A stretch of 20,253 bases of DNA, from the IMG/VR virus record IMGVR_UViG_3300025102_003598, positions 1-20,253 of that record; one strand, given 5' to 3'. Positions 5,619 through 12,784 of the stretch are shown in pieces. The translations under genes and the position numbers were made by a program. The DNA is from a virus. The notes under the pieces are model-generated. The model had not been told where the DNA came from. It saw nothing but the letters and a program-made list of their open reading frames with translations, and made no database searches. How positions within the stretch are numbered: the first letter of the stretch is position 1; each line of letters begins with the position of its first letter.

Positions 5619-6406
5619 TGACATTAGGATTAGGAGTAGGATTTTATAAATTAGCTGGAGATGCCGGTGCGCCTACGTTGGTAAAGACTAACAATCCTCA
5701 GTCTATGAATTTTAATGGCGTAGACGAGTCTGTTCAATGTAACAATATAGGTAGTGCAATCAACGGAGCAAGAGAGTCGTTTTCTGCGTCTGCATGGGTT
5801 AATATTGATACAACCTCAAATACAGGAATTATATTTAAAGCTGTAGCAGAGGGAGATAATAATAACCAGCTTAATATGATGTATCATAACGGAACAGAAG
5901 AAATGAGATGCACTATAAAAGCTGGTGGTACTTTAGACCAACCAGCTTATGCAGTTGCCGCTGGAGAAGCGTCTGATGCCGCGTTTGAAAACGATGGTAA
6001 CTGGCATCATATCGCTATGACTGTTAATGATGCGGCAGATGAAATAATTTTATACGTAGATGGTACTGCGCGTCAAACAAAAACTGGTCTTGGTACTTTT
6101 AGTGCTGCTATAGACACATGTAGTATTGGTCAAAACACAACAAATGGTTCGTTTTTTAAAGGTGAAATAGACGAAGTAGCATTTTGGAGCACAACATTAA
6201 CGGCTGCTAATATAACTACATTGTACAATAGTGGAGCTCAAGATGGTGAAAAATCCTTAGACCTAGCTAGTGGATCTCACGTGCCAATTCCATTTGCTTG
6301 GTATAGATTTAACGAACCATCAGGTACAGTAGCTATAAACACAGTAGATAATACTAAAAATGGAACATATGTAAATGCTCCAACAATTTCAAGAACATCA
6401 CCATAA
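5618..6406 (+). CDS. LamG/concanavalin-like jelly-roll domain protein
   Basis: A 262-residue protein dominated by one LamG-like domain (Laminin_G_3 type), about residues 28-210. Marker features are MNFNGVDESVQC near 30-41, SFSASAWVNI, DGNWHHIAMTV, the IILYVDG strand, the CSIGQNT strand, and GEIDEVAFW followed by a helix and LYNSGA. Such domains bind sugars or proteins; in phages they often appear in fibres or head decorations that touch the host or particulate glycans. The short C-terminal region repeats an AWYRFNE... motif and ends SRTSP. No signal peptide. The start is the TAATG junction with the previous gene. The ligand is not predictable from sequence. Confidence 0.85.
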   Translation: MTLGLGVGFYKLAGDAGAPTLVKTNNPQSMNFNGVDESVQCNNIGSAINGARESFSASAWVNIDTTSNTGIIFKAVAEGDNNNQLNMMYHNGTEEMRCTIKAGGTLDQPAYAVAAGEASDAAFENDGNWHHIAMTVNDAADEIILYVDGTARQTKTGLGTFSAAIDTCSIGQNTTNGSFFKGEIDEVAFWSTTLTAANITTLYNSGAQDGEKSLDLASGSHVPIPFAWYRFNEPSGTVAINTVDNTKNGTYVNAPTISRTSP

Positions 6407-6636
6407 TGGAAAAATACGTAATAATAAACGCAAGTGAAGTATCTAGTGTAGACTTTAGTCTAGTAAGACAAACTTCAGTAGACACAATTAGATACTCTTT
6501 AGATAGATCTTTAGCTTTGGTGTCTTTCACTGGAAGTACACCTAGCTTTTTAAATGGTAAAACAACATATACACACCAAGAGATTTTAACTGAAACAGCT
6601 AAATCTACTTGGGAGGACGATAGTCAAAACGAATAA
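6406..6636 (+). CDS. Small unknown phage protein
   Basis: A 76-residue protein. It opens MEKYVIINASEVSSVDFS, has a repeating pattern of short hydrophobic strands (TIRYSLDRSLALVSFTG) and then a helix (THQEILTETAKSTW) before an acidic tail. I recall similar one-domain proteins downstream of fibre-like genes in marine phages but know of no function. It shares a TAATG junction with the LamG gene and is followed by 26 bases containing a repeated AATTA-type leader. Small size and strict coupling suggest a partner or chaperone of the upstream product; that is inference. Confidence 0.6.
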   Translation: MEKYVIINASEVSSVDFSLVRQTSVDTIRYSLDRSLALVSFTGSTPSFLNGKTTYTHQEILTETAKSTWEDDSQNE

Positions 6637-6662
6637 TAAACAATTAAATTAAATTAAATAAA

Positions 6663-7106
6663 ATGGCAAAAAAACAAAAAGAAGAAAAAGTATTAGACAA
6701 AATAGTAGAAGAATCTAAAGACGAAAAAACAGTCTTTAAAAGTGATTTTTCAGAAGGTGTTAAAGATGTAGATGGTAATAATATAGGAGAAACTCCTAAT
6801 TTACAAGATTTTAAATCTGACGTAGAAAAACCTGAAAAAATAGAAGAACAGGAATTAGCTATGATACAATCTATGATTAAAACTATAGAACAGTTAACTA
6901 ATGAAGTTGGTCAAATAGAAGTTAGAAAACACGCTTTAATGAAAGCCATGGAAAATGTTCAAACTAGATTAGAAGGACAAAGAGCAGCTATGCAAACTAA
7001 ATATGGAACTGATAATATAAACTTACAAGACGGAGCAATAAATTATCCAAATGCTGCTCCTCAAAATAATACAACAGAAAATGGCAAAGCTAATAAGAAA
7101 GATTAG
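6663..7106 (+). CDS. Coiled-coil protein of unknown function
   Basis: A 147-residue protein. The N-terminus is lysine/glutamate-rich and probably disordered (MAKKQKEEKVLDK). Residues about 60-118 look like a long amphipathic helix (MIQSMIKTIEQLTNEVGQIEVRK... MENVQTRLEGQRAAM) of coiled-coil type. The C-terminus is Asn/Gln-rich and low in complexity. No membrane segment. It starts with the same MAKKQK hexapeptide as the protein at 15589-16428. The leader is a short AT-only repeat and lacks a Shine-Dalgarno. It is the only gene here ending in TAG. A structural or scaffolding-type role is possible. Confidence 0.7.
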   Translation: MAKKQKEEKVLDKIVEESKDEKTVFKSDFSEGVKDVDGNNIGETPNLQDFKSDVEKPEKIEEQELAMIQSMIKTIEQLTNEVGQIEVRKHALMKAMENVQTRLEGQRAAMQTKYGTDNINLQDGAINYPNAAPQNNTTENGKANKKD

Positions 7107-7302
7107 TGTAGGTAAAGATTATAAAAACGACGCTATGCACTATGCTGTTGGTCAAGAAGTATACGGAGGTCATACTATTTGCGATATAATAGAAGAAGAT
7201 GATAAGTTTTCTGTTTATATTAAAAAAAATAAAGATGTGTTACCTTGGAAAGACTTTAACAAAAACATGGCGGTATCTGTAGAATATAATCTAGAATACT
7301 AA
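7081..7302 (+). CDS. Small unknown protein
   Basis: A 73-residue protein rich in lysine and aspartate with short beta-prone stretches (MHYAVGQEVYGGHTICDIIEEDDKFSVYIKK in parts). The start chosen is the ATG at 7081, preceded by A-rich sequence. An in-frame ATG at 7051 would lengthen it by ten residues but lies further inside the upstream gene. It overlaps the upstream coiled-coil gene by 26 bases and meets the next gene at a TAATG junction. The pattern 'VGQEV..G..I..I...D..F.VYI' is typical of small SH3-like barrels, which is a guess. Position next to the tandem GroES-like gene is notable, but no function is claimed. Confidence 0.6.
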   Translation: MAKLIRKISVGKDYKNDAMHYAVGQEVYGGHTICDIIEEDDKFSVYIKKNKDVLPWKDFNKNMAVSVEYNLEY

Positions 7303-7907
7303 TGAGAAGTGTTTACAACTTTGTTGTAAAACCAAAAGGAGGAAGATACAACAATAAGAAAAAGATAGGTGATAAAGAACTTATACTTAATACTGAAATT
7401 TTTAATCATCAATATATAAATAAAACTGCTATAATAGTTTCTACACCTATAATAATAGAAACTGATTTAAAACCAGGAGATGAAGTTATTGTACATCATA
7501 ACGTATTTCGTAGATGGCACAACGTTAGGGGTGAAGAAAAAAATAGTAGAAGTTATTTTGATGAAAATACTTATATTATAAATCAAGATCAAATATTTTT
7601 AGTAAAATACTGTAAAAGTTTTTCTGATAGTAATTGGTATGCTCCAAAAGGTTATTGTTTTATAGAGCCACTTAAAGATAACGATAAGTTTAGTATAGAT
7701 AAAGAAAAACAGTTTATAGGTATTGTAAGATATTCTGATGGTACTGTAAACGTAGGAGATATTATAGGTTATCAACCTAAAACACAATCTGAATTTATGG
7801 TAGATGGAAACAGATTATATAGAGTTTTATCAAATTTAATTACAATCAAATATGAACATCAAGGAGACGAAGAAACGTATAATCCAAGCTGGGCACAAAG
7901 CAGTTGA
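7302..7907 (+). CDS. Tandem GroES-like (double Cpn10) protein
   Basis: A 201-residue protein that aligns twice to GroES. N-terminal copy: FVVK (7-10), a mobile-loop-like stretch with ELILNTE (26-32) where GroES has GIVLTGS, TAIIVSTP (42-49), LKPGDEVIVHH (56-66), and NTYIINQDQIFLVK (89-102) matching the last strands. C-terminal copy: CFIEPLKDND (119-128), IGIVRYS (139-145), NVGDIIGY (150-157), FMVDG (165-169) and LYRVLSNLITI (172-182). The second copy lacks the long mobile loop and hydrophobic tripeptide. The tail ends DEETYNPSWAQSS. It could be a second co-chaperonin for the phage GroEL or a chaperone-like assembly factor. The alignments are by eye. TAATG couples it to the gene before, and it overlaps the terminase small subunit by 56 bases. 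It ends in TGA. Confidence 0.6.
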   Translation: MRSVYNFVVKPKGGRYNNKKKIGDKELILNTEIFNHQYINKTAIIVSTPIIIETDLKPGDEVIVHHNVFRRWHNVRGEEKNSRSYFDENTYIINQDQIFLVKYCKSFSDSNWYAPKGYCFIEPLKDNDKFSIDKEKQFIGIVRYSDGTVNVGDIIGYQPKTQSEFMVDGNRLYRVLSNLITIKYEHQGDEETYNPSWAQSS

Positions 7908-8127
7908 GGAATTAATTAAAGTAGCGAAAGAAGCTATTGTTGATTCTGATGATGATATATCTGCTGATAGATTAAAAAATGCCGCTGCTACCAAAAAACT
8001 AGCTATATTTGACGCATTCGAAATACTTAACAGAATCCAAGAAGAAAAAAACTTACTCGAGGGCAAGGCACCTGAAGAGAGAAAGGAAAAAGTCTTTAAA
8101 GGATTCGCAGAAGGTAGATCTAAATAA
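7852..8127 (+). CDS. terS: Probable terminase small subunit
   Basis: A 91-residue, highly charged, largely helical protein lying directly upstream of, and coupled by TAATG to, the large terminase. Small terminases recognise phage DNA and pass it to the packaging motor; they are usually short, helical and poorly conserved. The N-terminal part (residues 5-25, KETKKRIIQAGHKAVEELIKVAK) and the central AAATKKLAIFDAFEILNRIQEE fit helices suited to oligomerisation. A clear helix-turn-helix is not obvious. It starts inside the end of the tandem GroES-like gene (56-base overlap) at an ATG with A-rich upstream sequence. The call rests mainly on position, size and composition. Confidence 0.6.
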   Translation: MNIKETKKRIIQAGHKAVEELIKVAKEAIVDSDDDISADRLKNAAATKKLAIFDAFEILNRIQEEKNLLEGKAPEERKEKVFKGFAEGRSK

Positions 8128-10343
8128 TGTACGAGCAAAGTTTAGTTAAAATAATAGAACCCATTAAAAAAACTACGATTACTAGAATGAATCGTGGTAA
8201 AAAATGGAAGTATGGATATAATAAAGAACACGATGTTATAGTTATATCTAAAACAGGTAAAATAGGAGAAATATATGAAATCCAAAATCTTAAAATTGCT
8301 TTACCATCTATGCCCGTGCAAGTATGTAAATTGCAAAAAAATAAGTGGTCAAGAATAGAACAACCAAAAGAATTAACTCGTTTAAAAAATATATTTGATT
8401 GGAGAAGTTATCCAGATGAATCAAAAAATCAATGGTTTGACTATATAGATGAAGAGTTTAAACGTAGAGATGAAGGTTTTTGGTTTGTAAACAAAAGCAA
8501 ACCAACTTATTTAACTGGTACACATTATATGTACTTACAATGGAGTAAAATAGACGTTGGAGCTCCAGATTTTAGAGAAGCAAATAGATTGTTTTATATA
8601 TTCTGGGAAGCTTGTAAAGCAGATAAAAGATGTTATGGTATGTGTTATCTTAAAAATCGTCGTAGTGGTTTTTCTTTTATGTCTAGCGCGGAAACAGTTA
8701 ATTTAGCTACTCTTGCGAGTGATAGTAGATATGGAATCTTATCTAAAACAGGTTCAGATGCTAAGAAGATGTTTACTGATAAAGTAGTTCCGATAAGTAT
8801 AAACTACCCGTTCTTTTTCAAACCTATACAAGATGGTATGGATAGGCCAAAATCAGAATTAGCATATAGAGTACCAGCTAGTAAGTTTACTCGTAAAAAA
8901 ATAACATCTAATGAAAAGTTAGAAGATTTACAAGGTTTAGACACCACTATAGATTGGAAGAATACAGGTGATAATAGTTATGATGGTGAAAAACTTAATT
9001 TACTAGTACACGATGAAAGTGGTAAGTGGGAGAGACCCGATAATATTTTAAACAACTGGAGAGTTACAAAAACATGTTTACGATTAGGTAGTAGAATAGT
9101 TGGTAAATGTATGATGGGCTCTACTTCAAACGCATTAGATAAAGGTGGAGACAATTTCAAAAAATTATATAACGCATCCGATGTCACTAAAAGAAATAGA
9201 AACGGTCAGACAAAATCTGGTTTATACTCTTTGTTTATCCCAATGGAATGGAACTACGAAGGATTTATTGACGAGTACGGACTTCCAGTATTTACTACTC
9301 CTGACTCAGATGTACTCGCCCCAGATGGCGAATTAATAGATATAGGTGTAATTGATAATTGGCAAAATGAAGCTGATGGTTTAAAAGATGATCAAGATGC
9401 TTTAAACGAGTTCTACCGCCAATTTCCTAGAACTGAAGAACACGCTTTTCGTGATGAAACTAAAAATAGTATATTTAACTTAGTTAAAATATACGAACAA
9501 ATAGATTATAACGAAGAAATGTCTAGAACATTAGGTATTACAACTGGTAATTTTCAATGGGTTAGCGGTATAAAAGATTCACAAGTAATATTTTATCCCG
9601 ATCCAAAAGGAAGATTTAAAATAAGTTGGGTTCCTAAGCAAGAATTACAAAATAGGGTTATACTAAAAAATGGCATAAAATATCCTGGTAATGAACATAT
9701 GGGGGCCTTTGGTTGCGACTCTTATGATATATCAGGGACCGTAGATGGTGAAGGTTCTAAAGGAGCTCTACACGGACTAACAAAGTTCAGCATGGAGGAC
9801 GCTCCTGCAAATAGCTTCTTTTTAGAATACTTATCAAGACCACCTACGGCTGAGATATTTTTTGAAGATGTTTTAATGGCGTTAGTGTTTTATGGAATGC
9901 CAATACTTGCAGAGAATAATAAACCTAGATTGTTATATTATCTAAGAAGAAGAGGTTATAGAGGTTTTAGTATGAATAGACCTGATAAAATTTGGAACAA
10001 ACTATCTACGGCTGAAAAAGAAGTTGGAGGTATACCAAACTCAAGTGAAGATATAAAACAAGCTCATGCCGCAGCAATAGAGATGTATATACAAGATCAT
10101 GTTGGCATGAAACAAGATGGTACATTTGGTAATCTTTACTTTAACACCTTGTTAAATGATTGGTCTAGATTTGATATAAACAAAAGAACAAAGTTTGACG
10201 CAACAATAAGTAGCGGTTTAGCTATAATGGGTTGTAATAGACATTTATATGCGCCAAATGTAAAAATTGAAAAACCAAAATTAAATATACACATTTCTAA
10301 ATATCAAAATAAAGGTAATGTGTCTAAAATAATCAAAGAATAA
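8127..10343 (+). CDS. terL: Terminase large subunit (packaging ATPase and nuclease)
   Basis: A 738-residue protein, longer than most large terminases (about 450-650). ATPase part: a deviant P-loop KNRRSGFS at 176-183, with no GKS/T, and a Walker B strand LLVHDES with D296-E297, then GSTSN at 331-335 as a coupling motif. Nuclease (RNase H-like) part: GCDSYDISG with D531 and D534, a FEDVLMALV strand region around D581, and KFDATISS with D691. An N-terminal extension of about 130 residues precedes the ATPase. The enzyme drives DNA into the prohead through the portal and cuts it to size. The portal gene follows after two bases. Parts of the gene (about 9690-9830) are noticeably less AT-rich than the rest. 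Confidence 0.92.
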   Translation: MYEQSLVKIIEPIKKTTITRMNRGKKWKYGYNKEHDVIVISKTGKIGEIYEIQNLKIALPSMPVQVCKLQKNKWSRIEQPKELTRLKNIFDWRSYPDESKNQWFDYIDEEFKRRDEGFWFVNKSKPTYLTGTHYMYLQWSKIDVGAPDFREANRLFYIFWEACKADKRCYGMCYLKNRRSGFSFMSSAETVNLATLASDSRYGILSKTGSDAKKMFTDKVVPISINYPFFFKPIQDGMDRPKSELAYRVPASKFTRKKITSNEKLEDLQGLDTTIDWKNTGDNSYDGEKLNLLVHDESGKWERPDNILNNWRVTKTCLRLGSRIVGKCMMGSTSNALDKGGDNFKKLYNASDVTKRNRNGQTKSGLYSLFIPMEWNYEGFIDEYGLPVFTTPDSDVLAPDGELIDIGVIDNWQNEADGLKDDQDALNEFYRQFPRTEEHAFRDETKNSIFNLVKIYEQIDYNEEMSRTLGITTGNFQWVSGIKDSQVIFYPDPKGRFKISWVPKQELQNRVILKNGIKYPGNEHMGAFGCDSYDISGTVDGEGSKGALHGLTKFSMEDAPANSFFLEYLSRPPTAEIFFEDVLMALVFYGMPILAENNKPRLLYYLRRRGYRGFSMNRPDKIWNKLSTAEKEVGGIPNSSEDIKQAHAAAIEMYIQDHVGMKQDGTFGNLYFNTLLNDWSRFDINKRTKFDATISSGLAIMGCNRHLYAPNVKIEKPKLNIHISKYQNKGNVSKIIKE

Positions 10344-10345
10344 AT

Positions 10346-12757
10346 ATGGCAGAGTCTGTTGTAAAAAAATATTTTCCAAGTCAAGTTGTAAGTGATGCTG
10401 AAAAGTTAAGTTATGACTATGGTTTAAAAGTAGCTAAGGCTATTGAAAGTGAGTGGTTTTATAGTGAAAATAGAGGAAATAGATATAAAAATAATAAAAA
10501 TAATTTTCATAATTTAAGGTTGTATGCTCGCGGAGAACAATCTATACAAAAATATAAGGATGAGTTATCTATAAACGGTGATTTGTCCTATTTAAATTTA
10601 GACTGGAAACCAGTTCCAATTATACCTAAGTTTGTAGATATAGTTGTAAATGGTATAGCTGAAAGAATGTACGATATAAAAGCTTATTCTCAAGATCCAT
10701 TTGGAGTTAGTAAAAGAACTGAGTATATGGAATCTATAATGAAAGATATGGCTACCAAAGATTTTAATGAAGTTGCTTTAAGTAATTTTAATATAAATCT
10801 TTATGAAAATGAAAAAGAAACGTTACCAGATTCTCAAGAAGAACTAGATTTACATATGGCTTTAAGCTACAAGCAAACTGTAGAGTTAGCAGAAGAGCAA
10901 GCTTTAAAAGTTTTATTTGAAGGTAACAAATACGAGTTAATAAAGAAAAGATTTTATTATGATCTTGCTGTTTGTGGTATAGGAGCTGTTAAAACATCAT
11001 TTAATACGTCAGAAGGTGTTACTATTGACTATGTTGATCCAGCTGATTTGGTGTATTCTTACACTGAATCTCCTTATTTTGATGATATATATTATGTTGG
11101 TGAAATAAAATCTATACCTATTAACGAACTTGTAAAACAGTTTCCACACTTAGAACATGAAGATTTAGAAGAAATTATAAAAAATAGTAGTAATACACAT
11201 AGTAAATATAATCGAAATATAGATGAAGATAATAATAAAGTAGATATTCTTTATTTTAATTACAAAACTTACATGAACGAAGTTTATAAAATAAAAGAAA
11301 CTGGTACTGGTGCTGACAAGATTATACCTAAAGATGATCAATTTAATCCACCACAAGATATGGAGGGCGGTTATTCTAAACTATTAAGATCTATAGAAAC
11401 TATATACGAAGGAGCTTTAATTTTAGGTACAAATAAACTACTTAAATGGGAAATGTCTAAAAATATGTTACGCCCTAAAAGTGATTTTACTAAGGTTAAA
11501 ATGAATTATTCTATTGTAGCACCTAGAATGTATGAAGGTAAAATAGAATCTTTAGTTAGTAGAATAACTGGTTTTGCGGATATGATTCAATTAACTCATT
11601 TAAAATTACAACAAGTGTTATCAAGAATGGTACCAGATGGTGTTTACTTAGATGCGGATGGACTTGCTGAAATAGATTTAGGTAATGGAACAAACTATAA
11701 TCCACAAGAAGCTTTAAACATGTTTTTCCAAACTGGTTCTGTAATTGGTAGATCATTTACACAAGACGGTGATATGAACCCAGGTAAAGTACCTATTCAA
11801 GAAATAACATCTGGCTCTGGTGGTAACAAAATGCAAGCGCTTATAGGTAATTATAATTACTACCTGCAAATGATAAGAGATGTAACCGGATTAAACGAGG
11901 CTAGAGATGGTAGTACGCCAGATAAAAATGCTTTAGTTGGAGTGCAAAAAATGGCAGCAGCAAATAGTAATACAGCAACAAGACATATATTACAGGCTGG
12001 ATTATTTTTAACATCTGAAACAGCTGAGTGTTTATCGCTTAGAATATCTGATATTATAGAATATTCTCCAACAAGAGATGCTTTTATTCAAGCTATAGGT
12101 TCTCATAATGTAGCTACGTTAGAAGAAATGAAAAGTTTACATTTATATGATTTTGGTATATTTATAGAATTATTACCAGATGAAGAAGAAAAAATGATGC
12201 TTGAAAATAATATTCAAATGGCATTACAACAACAGAATATTGAAATGGAAGATGCTATTGATCTTAGAGAGATAAATAATATTAAACTAGCTAATCAACT
12301 TTTAAAAGTTCGTAGAAAAAAGAAATTTGCTAGAGATCAACAGTTACAGCAACAAAACATGCAACAGCAAACAGAATCTAATATACAAACAGCTGAAGCA
12401 GCTGCTAATGCTGAAATGCAAAAAAATCAAGCTAAAGTTCAAGCCGAGGCTCAACTAGAGCAAATGAAAGCTCAAATTGATTCTCAAAAAATGATGCAAG
12501 AAGTTGAGCATAAAAAAGAACTTATGAATTTAGAGTTTCAAATGAACATGCAATTAAAAAGCATGGAGATTGAAGGTACTAAAAGTAGAGAAGCTGAAAA
12601 AGAAGATAGGAAAGATGAAAGAACAAAAATTCAAGCTACTCAACAATCAGAAATGATTGAGCAAAGAAAGAGTGGAAAACCACCTAAAAACTTTGAGTCC
12701 GCAGGTAATGATATACTAGGAGGCGGGTTTGATTTAGGCGCGTTTGATCCTAGATAA
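10346..12757 (+). CDS. Portal protein
   Basis: An 803-residue protein immediately after the terminase. Portals form the dodecameric ring through which DNA enters. N-terminal features include LRLYARGEQ (57-65) and WKPVPIIPKFVD (87-98), followed by a helix with VVNGIAERM, as in portal proteins of short-tailed marine phages from memory. A central region carries alternating strands and helices, with RITGFADMIQLTHLKLQQVL typical of a portal stem or wing helix and a GLNEARDGS loop. From about residue 665 to 765 there is a long glutamine/glutamate-rich coiled coil with many QQQ and EAEKE runs, as in portal barrel regions. The C-terminus is glycine-rich. Length and gene order (terminase-portal-scaffold-capsid) support the call strongly. 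Confidence 0.9.
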   Translation: MAESVVKKYFPSQVVSDAEKLSYDYGLKVAKAIESEWFYSENRGNRYKNNKNNFHNLRLYARGEQSIQKYKDELSINGDLSYLNLDWKPVPIIPKFVDIVVNGIAERMYDIKAYSQDPFGVSKRTEYMESIMKDMATKDFNEVALSNFNINLYENEKETLPDSQEELDLHMALSYKQTVELAEEQALKVLFEGNKYELIKKRFYYDLAVCGIGAVKTSFNTSEGVTIDYVDPADLVYSYTESPYFDDIYYVGEIKSIPINELVKQFPHLEHEDLEEIIKNSSNTHSKYNRNIDEDNNKVDILYFNYKTYMNEVYKIKETGTGADKIIPKDDQFNPPQDMEGGYSKLLRSIETIYEGALILGTNKLLKWEMSKNMLRPKSDFTKVKMNYSIVAPRMYEGKIESLVSRITGFADMIQLTHLKLQQVLSRMVPDGVYLDADGLAEIDLGNGTNYNPQEALNMFFQTGSVIGRSFTQDGDMNPGKVPIQEITSGSGGNKMQALIGNYNYYLQMIRDVTGLNEARDGSTPDKNALVGVQKMAAANSNTATRHILQAGLFLTSETAECLSLRISDIIEYSPTRDAFIQAIGSHNVATLEEMKSLHLYDFGIFIELLPDEEEKMMLENNIQMALQQQNIEMEDAIDLREINNIKLANQLLKVRRKKKFARDQQLQQQNMQQQTESNIQTAEAAANAEMQKNQAKVQAEAQLEQMKAQIDSQKMMQEVEHKKELMNLEFQMNMQLKSMEIEGTKSREAEKEDRKDERTKIQATQQSEMIEQRKSGKPPKNFESAGNDILGGGFDLGAFDPR

Positions 12758-12784
12758 AATTATTAATTATTATTATATTATATT

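Noticed and set aside
7051-7083. An upstream ATG at 7051 for the small unknown protein.
   Set aside because: The extra ten residues lie in the low-complexity end of the upstream gene; the ATG at 7081 has the better A-rich leader.
9145-9336. An alternative + frame open frame inside the large terminase.
   Set aside because: It lies wholly within a strongly supported coding region with intact motifs and has no leader of its own.
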